Shown here: piece after piece, positions 1-5,410 of the stretch
Layout of the letters: the number at the start of each line of letters is the position of its first letter
Numbering within the stretch: position 1 is the stretch's first letter
Assembly (NCBI GenBank): GCA_946480995.1
Contig: CAMLMF010000123.1
Location: forward strand, 1 to 7,086
DNA from: an uncultured Bdellovibrio sp.
Lineage (GTDB): Bacteria; Bdellovibrionota; Bdellovibrionia; Bdellovibrionales; Bdellovibrionaceae
DNA length: 7,086 nt
Reading direction: 5' to 3'
The notes under the pieces: generated by a model
What the model saw: the letters and a program-made list of their open reading frames with translations, nothing else
What the model was told of the DNA's origin: nothing
Databases searched by the model: none
Translations under genes and position numbers: made by a program

Positions 1-987
1 ATCAAAATTCCCAAGGTCTATTTAGACCACACCACGGAACGCGTTTTAATTATGGAAGCCCTGCCCGGCATTCCCCTCAGTCAAGAGGGCGCTTTACTGC
101 AGGAAAATATCGAACCGAACGAGGTCATTCGCAAAGGGCTGCGTGCTTATTTGAAAATGGTTTTCGAAGATGGATTGTTTCATGGTGACTTGCATGCGGG
201 AAATTTTTTCGTCTTACCTAATAATCAGATCGGTTTGATCGATTTTGGTGTGGTGGGACGTTTAAATACGCGCACACAAGCGGCCATTGCCAATATGCTT
301 TTGGCTCTTTCTAAAGAAGACTATGAACGCATGGCTTATGAATATGTCGATCTTGCGCCGTTCACAGACCGTGTGAATATTGATCTATTTGCTAAAGATT
401 TGCGTGAACTGATAGCGCCTTACTTTGGTTTGACTCTTAAAAATGTCAACTTGGGCAAAATTCTGATGAAGTCTTCGGGAATTGCTGCTCGTCACCACCT
501 GCAAGTTCCGACAGATTTGATGCTCTTTTTTAAATCGATTGTGTCGATTGAAGGCATGGGCCGCAAAATTAATAAAAACTTTGATTTCCTTCATTACTCT
601 TTAGAATTTGCTGGAGAACTGGCAAAAACCCAGTACGGCCCACAACGTGTGATGAATGATATGACCCAGATGGCGCGGGAATCAAAAATGTTCTTAAACG
701 CTTTGCCGCGCCAGTTGAATTTCTTTTTACGTAAGATCAACAGCCCGAGCCATGCCTTCCGCATTAAAATTGCGGAAATGCGGGAATTGAAATTGGCTGT
801 CATCAGTTCGTTCAATTTACTTTTTCTAGGCGTGATTATGGCGTCTTTGATTATGAGCGCTTCGTATATTTTCGTACACGATACCGCGAATCATATCGCG
901 GGCATTCCAACTATCAGCTTTATTGGATACTTATTAGCTGGTTTGTTGGGCTTGATCGCATTTTTTAACTACATTCGTAAACCTTAA
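1..987 (+). CDS. ABC1/UbiB (AarF)-family atypical kinase, 5' end missing
   Basis: The reading frame is open from base 1, so the gene starts outside the window; 328 residues are visible and the ATG at base 52 is internal. Just before and at that ATG is the family's beta-strand/hinge sequence (ERVLIMEALPGIPLS). The atypical-kinase catalytic loop HGDLHAGN is at codons 61-68 and the metal-binding DFG (IDFGVVG) at about codons 80-86. The C-terminus has two hydrophobic membrane segments, roughly codons 267-295 and 303-325, as in UbiB. The N-terminal KxGQ motif would lie upstream and cannot be checked. Known family members are membrane-associated ATP-dependent proteins that support isoprenoid-quinone (ubiquinone) synthesis or lipid homeostasis. 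The exact role here is inferred. The gene is followed after 12 bases by a LysR-type gene, probably co-transcribed. Confidence 0.93.
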   Translation: MKIPKVYLDHTTERVLIMEALPGIPLSQEGALLQENIEPNEVIRKGLRAYLKMVFEDGLFHGDLHAGNFFVLPNNQIGLIDFGVVGRLNTRTQAAIANMLLALSKEDYERMAYEYVDLAPFTDRVNIDLFAKDLRELIAPYFGLTLKNVNLGKILMKSSGIAARHHLQVPTDLMLFFKSIVSIEGMGRKINKNFDFLHYSLEFAGELAKTQYGPQRVMNDMTQMARESKMFLNALPRQLNFFLRKINSPSHAFRIKIAEMRELKLAVISSFNLLFLGVIMASLIMSASYIFVHDTANHIAGIPTISFIGYLLAGLLGLIAFFNYIRKP

Positions 988-999
988 TGTGGAGCCCGC

Positions 1000-1770
1000 A
1001 TGCAACAACTGTATTATGAGCTGAGCGTTCTTTCAAAAGCGATTAATTTTAAAAATCTTTCTGCGGCCGCTTTGCATGTTGGCTTAAGCCAGCCACAATT
1101 ATCGCGCATTATTGCAAAAATCGAAGACGAACTGAAAATTGTCCTGTTAGATCGTTCAGCAAAAAGAAAGTCTGGTTGGACCGCAGTAGCTTTTCAATTA
1201 TCAGAAATTTTCGAAAAATCCATTCGCCGCTTAGAGAGCGAAATGCAAGGAATCAGCAACAATCAATTAGTTGCAGAGTTGCATATCGGAACCCTGGAAG
1301 GCCTTTCTGATTTTGCTTTGAACACGTCACGTCTTTGTTTTGAAGAAGTGGGCGTAAAGAAAATCACCTTAGATATTTTTGACCTCAATGAGCTTGAAGC
1401 GAACTTTATGTCAGGCAATTTAGACATCATCTTCACTTCTAAGAGTCCAGGTCGTCAGAAGTTCAAATATTTAACAGAACTTGGCTTTCAGCGCTTGGAA
1501 AAAATTGAGTCCTCGAAAAAGTTTGGTGTTTTAAGTTCTTTTGAATACGGTCGTGCCAACAAAAAAGAGCTTGAGTCCTTTCCGCATGTGTTTGTCTCAA
1601 ACTCCTTGGCGATTCGTCGTTCTTGGTTTGATAAACATGGCGGAACCGGCCATATGCCGACAGAAGCAAAAAAGGGCCGTGCCAAAGACGCCGAACCTGT
1701 CATGATGATTGGCTCTGAGCTTTTAAGCCCCGTGCTGTGGGAAAATATCACAGCGGCGATTGAAGACTAA
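1000..1770 (+). CDS. LysR-type transcriptional regulator
   Basis: This 256-residue protein opens with a LysR-type winged helix-turn-helix. Residues 14-51 (AINFKNLSAAALHVGLSQ then PQLSRIIAKIEDEL, ending LLDRS) match the family pattern of an SAAA..L..SQP.LSR.I..LE..L...L..R core. The ATG at 1000 has a GGAG at 991-994, five bases upstream, and lies 12 bases after the kinase stop, so translation from the same mRNA is likely. The remainder should be the effector-binding domain, but it is weakly conserved and shorter than usual (LysR proteins are normally about 300 residues), so the ligand cannot be guessed. Its TAA overlaps the TAG of the convergent gene. There is no divergent partner gene of the kind LysR proteins usually control, so its target is unknown. 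The HTH identification is firm and the C-terminal fold is inferred. Confidence 0.88.
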   Translation: MQQLYYELSVLSKAINFKNLSAAALHVGLSQPQLSRIIAKIEDELKIVLLDRSAKRKSGWTAVAFQLSEIFEKSIRRLESEMQGISNNQLVAELHIGTLEGLSDFALNTSRLCFEEVGVKKITLDIFDLNELEANFMSGNLDIIFTSKSPGRQKFKYLTELGFQRLEKIESSKKFGVLSSFEYGRANKKELESFPHVFVSNSLAIRRSWFDKHGGTGHMPTEAKKGRAKDAEPVMMIGSELLSPVLWENITAAIED

Positions 1771-2939
1771 CGACGATGAGGCGCTGCTTTTGCGGCAGCG
1801 CTTTGATTTAACTGATCAGCAACTTCCGCCGATTCGTTAATGACCCTTTGGCTGATGGCCATATTTCTGCCGAAATAACCAAAACCTCTGATGACTTGTG
1901 TATTCCAAATATCGGGCGATAAGTTCGCCAAATCGTATTTGGGATTCTTATACACTTCACTGCTCCACAATTGATCTAACTTAAGATGTCGTTGCTTGTT
2001 TAAAGCCCAATGAATTGCTGGCTGCGCGACATGACAGCTTACGCAGTCCATATTTTCTGGTGTGTGATTCTTGGGATTTTCAATACGATAAGCGGCTTTG
2101 ATTTCTTTACGAATAGTTTCTTCGGAATTGGTATCCAGATGTTCTGATTCATTAGTAATCGTACTTAACGTATCAGTACCTGCTGGCTGTGGCATTATCC
2201 CACCGCCCGTAAAATAATCTGATGGCACCGCTAAATTAATAAATGCCTGTGACAGACGGTCGATCCGCGGAATGCGGAATAATTCAAGATGACCGTCTTT
2301 CATGTCAAAGCCCGCAAAAGCCCACATGTCTCCGGCACCGCGCAGAACCATCATGGTCACGCGGCTTAGGTTTTCTAAGCCTGCAAGTTTTGTGATGATT
2401 TTATGAAAGTCCGCCAAAGCTTTGCTGCTGTCCCCTTCTGCCGCCCAGGCTGGATGAGTTTGCAGAGGCAGAAAATCTGTTTTGATCGCGTAAGTCTTCT
2501 TCCACTCTTCTAGATCTTTAAGCAGTGTCGCGAATTCCGCATCGTCTAAAACATAAAAGCTGTGTAAAGCGGCGTCGATGGTTTTTACTTGGTTGCGGCG
2601 ATCTAGTTCCAACGGCTGCCACACTAGGCGAATTTGTTTTTGGCAAGACTGTGGTGTTGGCAGAGGAAAACACGGATCAATACGCACTGCTATCACACGC
2701 AAACTTGCTATTGCTTGTTCACGTGTTAATTGCGGCGAAAGAACCGGCATGCGATTGACCATCGCTTCAGTGAGCAAGGTTCCACCACGTGCAGAAGATT
2801 TTAAGCTGAGCAAAGAATCTGCGCTGATTTTTTTAGGCAGAGGCATTAAGTAAGAAACGTCATTTAAATCCCATGCCGCAAAAGCAGGGACGCTTGTGCC
2901 GAGACCACAAAAAAATAGAAAGCTGCAGATGAATTTCAT
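1767..2939 (-). CDS. Exported protein with a single CxxCH c-type haem motif, function unknown
   Basis: The 390-residue protein starts with a clear Sec signal peptide (MKFICSFLFF, then ...SVPAFA at 16-21), so it should be periplasmic or lipid-free exported. Residues 299-303 are CVSCH, the covalent c-type haem attachment motif, in the context ENMDCVSCHVAQPAIHW. A Met in the conserved-looking segment YFGRNMAISQRV (about 355-366) could be the distal haem ligand, which is inference. Cys90 and Cys99 (DPCFP...SCQ) may form a disulfide. Most of the chain, residues 25-295, resembles no domain I recognise and is far larger than a simple cytochrome c. The ATG is preceded by AAGGGG only one base away, unusually close, but the signal peptide supports this start. 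The stop overlaps that of the convergent LysR-type gene by two bases. Upstream on the same strand is a beta-barrel gene separated by a terminator. An electron-transfer or haem-sensing role is possible but unproven. Confidence 0.85.
   Translation of the reverse strand: MKFICSFLFFCGLGTSVPAFAAWDLNDVSYLMPLPKKISADSLLSLKSSARGGTLLTEAMVNRMPVLSPQLTREQAIASLRVIAVRIDPCFPLPTPQSCQKQIRLVWQPLELDRRNQVKTIDAALHSFYVLDDAEFATLLKDLEEWKKTYAIKTDFLPLQTHPAWAAEGDSSKALADFHKIITKLAGLENLSRVTMMVLRGAGDMWAFAGFDMKDGHLELFRIPRIDRLSQAFINLAVPSDYFTGGGIMPQPAGTDTLSTITNESEHLDTNSEETIRKEIKAAYRIENPKNHTPENMDCVSCHVAQPAIHWALNKQRHLKLDQLWSSEVYKNPKYDLANLSPDIWNTQVIRGFGYFGRNMAISQRVINESAEVADQLNQSAAAKAAPHRR
1781..1809 (+). terminator. Possible terminator hairpin after the LysR-type gene
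   Basis: A perfect 7-bp GC-rich stem (GCGCTGC at 1781-1787, GCAGCGC at 1795-1801) with a 7-base loop starts 10 bases after the LysR-type stop and is followed on the plus strand by TTTGATTT. It lies inside the last codons of the convergent gene, where it encodes the Ala-rich tail, so it would stop only plus-strand transcription. The T-run is interrupted, hence moderate confidence. Confidence 0.45.
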
Positions 2940-2941
2940 GC

Positions 2942-2969
2942 CCCTTAGGTGCCTGCGGAACCCTTAGGT
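2942..2969. repeat. Direct repeat CCCTTAGGT, two copies 19 bp apart
   Basis: The 9-bp word CCCTTAGGT occurs at 2942-2950 and 2961-2969, immediately upstream of the haem-motif gene's start codon. Each copy carries the near-palindrome CCTnAGG. The copy next to the gene supplies the AAGGGG ribosome binding site. Both copies sit at or just after the likely transcription start, a suitable place for a repressor. Confidence 0.5.
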
Positions 2970-2972
2970 TTC

Positions 2973-3001
2973 AATAACATTCGCATGACTCTGAGTAGCA
3001 A
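2973..3001 (-). promoter_or_regulatory. Weak candidate sigma70-type promoter for the haem-motif gene
   Basis: Read on the minus strand, TTGCTA (bases 2996-3001) and GTTATT (2973-2978) are separated by 17 bases and would start transcription near 2966, giving a leader of about 27 bases. The -10 match is poor (three of six). A promoter is expected here because a terminator separates this gene from the upstream one. Confidence 0.25.
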
Positions 3002-3037
3002 TGGGTCTAAATGAAAATGGGATGAAAATGCCGAAAG

Positions 3038-3075
3038 AAATAAGCCACGGCGGTTTCTACCTCCGTGGCTTATTT
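3038..3075 (-). terminator. Strong hairpin terminator after the beta-barrel gene
   Basis: A perfect 13-bp stem (AAATAAGCCACGG at 3038-3050, CCGTGGCTTATTT at 3063-3075) encloses a 12-base loop. It lies 11 bases after the stop of the minus-strand beta-barrel gene. The A/T-rich stem base and following minus-strand CTTTCGGCATTTTC give a weak U-tract. Because the stem ends are AAATAA and TTATTT it could act on both strands. It isolates the beta-barrel transcript from the haem-motif gene downstream. Confidence 0.85.
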
Positions 3076-3086
3076 AATCGAAAAGA

Positions 3087-3761
3087 TTAGAACAAGTAAG
3101 AAACGCGTGCGCGAAGTTGTTTGATATTGATATATGAGTTCTCGCCGTCAAGTGTCGTACCGCTTACAGTCATCTCTTTATAACGGTGATTTGAAACATA
3201 GTAACCGATATCAATCCCTAGATTTTGCATCGGTACAAATCCCGCTTGAAGCTGCAAACCAATTCCCACTTGATTGATGGCATCCTGTGCATCCGCTCCG
3301 GAAACATGTGACAAGTGTCCACCAACTGCGCCATACAAACCGTTATTAAGTGCATACGCTACGTTTATTTCAGGACGCAAAAAGCGCACTTCGCCACCAC
3401 CGCCAAGCTGCCCCTTAGTGTCCGAACCTGTTGTTTTAGCGAATGTCACACCCGCGATATAACCAGCTCCACCACGGGGAACACTCGCATAAGATCCGCT
3501 GATACCCATGCCCGGCGCATCTTTGTCTGTTTTCACACTATAACTGCCAGTCAAATAAGTGCTGTTTTTAAGCTTTACAACACCCTCGCCACCCATCGAA
3601 GCATATTCCAAGCCCACAGAAAAACCCTGCATAACAAATTCATTAAATTTTGATTCATTCATGCGTGGACTTACACGAGAAGTGTTTACTGATTCGCCTT
3701 GCGCGAAAGCAGAAAGTGATAAAGTGGATAGAACGGCAACGGACAATAATTGTTTAAGCAT
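3087..3761 (-). CDS. Small outer-membrane beta-barrel protein
   Basis: The 224-residue product has a signal peptide (MLKQLLSVAVL, then STLSLSAFA ending at residue 20) with cleavage before QGES. After about 15 residues the sequence becomes a series of Gly- and aromatic-rich amphipathic strands (for example GFSVGLEYASM, YIAGVTFAKT, LYGAVGGHLSH, VGIGLQLQAGF, LGIDIGYYVSN). The chain ends in the strand RARVSYLF, whose terminal Phe is the usual beta-barrel assembly signal. The length suits an 8-stranded OmpA/OmpX-type barrel. There is no OmpA peptidoglycan-binding domain. The ATG at 3761 has GGGAG five bases upstream (3767-3771). The gene has its own promoter and terminator and looks monocistronic. 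Substrate or adhesive role cannot be read from the sequence. Confidence 0.85.
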   Translation of the reverse strand: MLKQLLSVAVLSTLSLSAFAQGESVNTSRVSPRMNESKFNEFVMQGFSVGLEYASMGGEGVVKLKNSTYLTGSYSVKTDKDAPGMGISGSYASVPRGGAGYIAGVTFAKTTGSDTKGQLGGGGEVRFLRPEINVAYALNNGLYGAVGGHLSHVSGADAQDAINQVGIGLQLQAGFVPMQNLGIDIGYYVSNHRYKEMTVSGTTLDGENSYINIKQLRARVSYLF

Positions 3762-3814
3762 TGGGTCTCCCGTAAAATTTTGGTTAACGGGGAGGTATGC
3801 TAAAAAAGGGCCAA

Positions 3815-3842
3815 TTTATAACGATTGTGGAAGAATTGAGAA
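3815..3842 (-). promoter_or_regulatory. Candidate sigma70-type promoter of the beta-barrel gene
   Basis: On the minus strand TTCTCA (3837-3842) and TATAAA (3815-3820) are separated by 16 bases and match the consensus at four and five of six positions. Transcription would start near 3808, leaving a leader of about 46 bases that ends in the GGGAG ribosome binding site. Confidence 0.5.
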
Positions 3843-3911
3843 GTGCTTTACTTGGTCTACTAACAAAATCTGCGTCTCTTTGTCGATAAAATAGACGAGG
3901 AGGTGTTTGCT

Positions 3912-3952
3912 CAGGGCAAAAGAAAAGGGCCGTCTTATTCAGACAGCCCTTT
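3912..3952 (-). terminator. Rho-independent terminator of the first flagellin gene
   Basis: Beginning four bases after the flagellin stop, AAAGGGC (3924-3930) pairs with GCCCTTT (3946-3952). The stem continues through GTCT/AGAC after a single C/A mismatch and closes on a 5-base loop. On the minus strand it is followed by the T-rich run TTTTCTTTTG (about 3917-3926), a typical intrinsic terminator. Confidence 0.88.
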
Positions 3953-3956
3953 ATTA

Positions 3957-4790
3957 TTAACCTAAAAGTTTCAAGGCAAGTTGTTGCGATTGATTCGCTT
4001 GTCCAAGGACTGAGATCCCTGCTTGTAACAAGATGTTATTTCTTGTCATCTCAGAAGTCTCTGCCGCGACGTCAGTGTCTCTGATTCGCGAGTTGGCTGC
4101 TGACAAGTTTTCATCTGCGATCAACAAGTTGTTAGATGTTGATACTAGACGATTTTGTAGCGCACCAAAGTTCGCACGAATTGCATTCACTGAAGTCAAT
4201 GCTTGGTCAACCACATCCAAACTGAACTGCGCGCCTTCTTTAGAGCCTACAGATTCTGCCGTAAGACCCAAAGCCGCCAGCGATGCATTCGCCGCTCCAG
4301 AATTAAAACTAATTCTGTCACGGAATGGATCGTTGTTCACGCCCACTTGGATATCAATCATTCCACCCGTACCGTTAAGTAATTCGTAACCGTTATAAAC
4401 CGTCGCTTCAGTAATACGCTGAACCTCTGATTTTAACTGTTGATACTCAACGTCCAAAAACTTTCTTTCCGTGTCACCAATTGTGTCAGAGGAAGCCTGT
4501 ACACCCAATTCTCTTAAGCGAATGAGCATGTTTGAAACTTCATTCAAACTTCCCTCTGCGACCTGCACTAACGAAATACCATCGTTGGCATTTCTGTTGG
4601 CTTGTCTTAAACCTCTGATTTGACCCTTGAGGTTTTCACTGATCGCAAGCCCGGCGGCATCGTCTGCAGCTTGATTGATTCTGAATCCAGAAGCCAATCT
4701 TGCCATAGATCTATTCGCATTAATCTGTGTCATATACAGATTCTTCTGAGCATTCAACGCGGACACGTTGGTACCGATTCTTAATCCCAT
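3957..4790 (-). CDS. fliC: Flagellin, short D0-D1 type (first of a tandem pair)
   Basis: The 277-residue protein is the filament subunit of the bacterial flagellum, exported through the flagellar type III system. Residues 1-60 (MGLRIGTN, then RLASGFRINQAADDAAGLAI at 31-50) are the conserved N-terminal D0/D1 helices, with DGISLVQVAEGS at 70-81 and IRLRELGVQA at 90-99. The C-terminal D1/D0 helices include ANFGALQNRL (206-215), AANSRIRDTDVAAETSEMTR (231-250) and the terminal LLQAGISVLGQAN region. No D2/D3 variable domains are present, so the filament surface is minimal. I place the start at 4790, not at the in-frame ATG at 4862, because flagellins begin at MGLRI and GGGAGG lies five bases upstream. 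A clear terminator follows. It aligns without gaps to the second flagellin (179 of 277 identical by hand count). Expression is probably from its own upstream region. Confidence 0.96.
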   Translation of the reverse strand: MGLRIGTNVSALNAQKNLYMTQINANRSMARLASGFRINQAADDAAGLAISENLKGQIRGLRQANRNANDGISLVQVAEGSLNEVSNMLIRLRELGVQASSDTIGDTERKFLDVEYQQLKSEVQRITEATVYNGYELLNGTGGMIDIQVGVNNDPFRDRISFNSGAANASLAALGLTAESVGSKEGAQFSLDVVDQALTSVNAIRANFGALQNRLVSTSNNLLIADENLSAANSRIRDTDVAAETSEMTRNNILLQAGISVLGQANQSQQLALKLLG

Positions 4791-4791
4791 T

Positions 4792-4806
4792 CTATCCTCC
4801 CTGCAT
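4792..4806 (-). other. Four-codon upstream reading frame (MQGG) overlapping the flagellin ribosome binding site
   Basis: On the minus strand ATG CAG GGA GGA TAG runs from 4806 to 4792, and its stop is one base before the flagellin ATG. It has its own purine-rich ribosome binding tract (AAGGAGGAAGAGG, 4811-4823), with AGAGG four bases from its ATG. The flagellin ribosome binding site lies inside codons 2-4. Whether it is translated is unknown. The upstream tract matches the leader of the second flagellin (TTCAAGGAGGA), whose true start falls at the equivalent point. Confidence 0.4.
4796..4801 (-). promoter_or_regulatory. Ribosome binding site that fixes the first flagellin start
   Basis: GGGAGG on the minus strand lies five bases before the ATG at 4790. 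It supports that start over the 24-residue longer in-frame alternative, which would also add a charged N-terminal extension foreign to flagellins. Confidence 0.85.
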
Positions 4807-4846
4807 AAATCCTCTTCCTCCTTGAAAAATGCCATCCATTGGCTAA

Positions 4847-4901
4847 GGTGCGATCCGTGCACCAGTTAAATTAATATTCGGAACTTGCGATACAAGGTTC
4901 C
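4847..4901 (-). promoter_or_regulatory. Upstream region of the first flagellin with two hairpins
   Basis: Two inverted repeats lie 57-111 bases before the flagellin ATG. GGTGC (4847-4851) pairs with GCACC (4859-4863) around a 7-base loop. GGAACTTG (4880-4887) pairs with CAAGGTTCC (4893-4901) around CGATA, with one bulged base. Between them, minus-strand TTCCGAATA (near 4873-4881) resembles the CCGAT core of a sigma28 -10 element, but I see no good -35 at the right spacing. This is probably the flagellin promoter/operator region, and the exact start point is unknown. Confidence 0.35.
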
Positions 4902-4942
4902 ACCTAACTTTTCGGAAAAAACAATAGCTGACTCGAGTCCAG

Positions 4943-4986
4943 ATTTTTCTTTTTTTATTTTATTTTGCAGAGATTTTTTATTTTTG
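4943..4986. promoter_or_regulatory. Phased A-tract block (UP-element or bent DNA) upstream of the first flagellin
   Basis: Forty-four bases are almost entirely A/T: the minus strand has successive runs of 4-7 A's separated by single T or G or by a short TCTCTGC. It lies about 155-195 bases before the flagellin start. Such tracts curve DNA and can bind the RNA polymerase alpha subunit or nucleoid proteins. Role is inferred. Confidence 0.4.
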
Positions 4987-4990
4987 AAAT

Positions 4991-5213
4991 CTTGCGCTTA
5001 ACGCACAACTTTTTTGACAAGGACAAAGTCCTTCGCACAGAACTGAAAATTCACAAATCAAAAAGTACGAGATACTTTTTGCATACTTATTTTTTAAAAC
5101 TACGCTCACTACTTCTTATGATAAGTAGTCTGCATATCCCTAAGAAAATTATTCTCAGAGTTCACTCTAACAATTCACTCTACAATTTTCCCTACTCCCC
5201 GACTTTGTAAATT
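4991..5213. repeat. AT-rich half of the inter-flagellin spacer with serial stem-loops and a tandem repeat
   Basis: No credible gene is present. Perfect inverted repeats are AAGGAC/GTCCTT (5019-5033, loop AAA), AAAAAGTA/TACTTTTT (5060-5080, loop CGAGA) and ACTACTT/AAGTAGT (5108-5129, loop 8). A weaker one is CTAAGA/TCTCAG (5150-5168 region), which pairs fully only on the minus strand through a G-U. TTCACTCTA then occurs twice, at 5161-5169 and 5174-5182. The density of short perfect hairpins is unusual for spacer DNA and most carry no T-run, so they are not simple terminators. Confidence 0.5.
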
Positions 5214-5404
5214 GAGTACCGCCCGTGAGGGCGGACTCGTCGCAGGAAACAGATCAAATTGTCAGCTCTAAACAGAGCTTCGGGGTCTAAACACTCGGAA
5301 CTGCCGACTAAGACAGTTCTCTTGAGGGTGATCTTGATCATTGAAGATAAGATCGGGAACCGGATCATCTAGGTCTTGAGTGACGCCCTGACCTTAATCA
5401 GGGC
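5214..5404. ncRNA. Candidate structured RNA or structured 3' UTR between the flagellins
   Basis: Consecutive inverted repeats fill this segment. GAGT-A-CCGCCC pairs with GGGCGG-ACTC (5214-5238, GTGA loop, one bulge). AGCTCT pairs with AGAGCT (5264-5279, 4-base loop). GAACTG pairs with CAGTTC (5298-5319), extendable outward by ACACTC/GAGGGT. GATCTT pairs with AAGATC (5330-5354), and GCCCTGA with TCAGGGC (5385-5404). TCTAAACA is repeated at 5267 and 5286, and TCTTGA three times between 5320 and 5379. It is more GC-rich than the adjacent spacer. The strand is undecided: read plus, the last hairpin is followed by TCTCTATT, a weak terminator tail; read minus, the whole block is the 3' trailer of the second flagellin. 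I do not recognise a known RNA family. Confidence 0.4.
5385..5404. terminator. Hairpin at the end of the second flagellin, without a clear T-run on that strand
   Basis: GCCCTGA/TCAGGGC, a perfect 7-bp stem with a 6-base loop, begins six bases after the second flagellin stop. The minus strand then continues GTCACTC with no T-run, so it may be an RNA-end stabiliser or an inefficient terminator. On the plus strand it is followed by TCTCTATT and could end a plus-strand RNA. Confidence 0.45.
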
Positions 5405-5410
5405 TCTCTA

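Noticed and set aside
385..815. Minus-strand open frames inside the kinase gene
   Set aside because: They lie opposite conserved kinase motifs and have no ribosome binding sites.
2525..2853. Plus-strand open frames opposite the haem-motif gene
   Set aside because: Shadows of a long coding region with a signal peptide; compositions look unnatural.
3011..3030. ATGAAAATG repeated with 11-bp period
   Set aside because: Two short low-complexity copies downstream of a terminator, with no associated gene signal.
3274..3894. Plus-strand open frames across the beta-barrel gene
   Set aside because: They are antisense shadows of a gene with signal peptide, ribosome binding site, promoter and terminator, and none has its own start signals.
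4791..4862. In-frame N-terminal extension of the first flagellin (start at 4862, 301 residues)
   Set aside because: Flagellins begin at the MGLRI-type D0 helix, the extension is charged and unlike the paralogue, and GGGAGG sits five bases before the internal ATG at 4790.
4885..4908. Sigma54-type promoter (TGGAAC...CGC) upstream of the first flagellin
   Set aside because: The GG to GC distance is 11 bases instead of the required 10, and the -12 element is not TTGCW.
5014..5042. Plus-strand sigma70 promoter starting at TTGACA for the structured segment
   Set aside because: No acceptable -10 at 16-18 bases (ACAGAA), and the -35 overlaps a hairpin.
5161..5182. CRISPR-like or satellite array from the repeated TTCACTCTA
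   Set aside because: Only two 9-bp copies with a 4-bp spacer; no further units.
4965..5210. 81-residue plus-strand open frame in the inter-flagellin spacer
   Set aside because: It starts at TTG without a ribosome binding site, is AT-rich with Phe/Leu/Lys/Ile-biased composition, and spans several stem-loops; no resemblance to a protein family.
5239..5330. c-di-GMP riboswitch, prompted by CGCAGGAAAC
   Set aside because: Only this short word resembles class II aptamers; the GCAACCGACCG-type 3' half and class I core sequences are absent.
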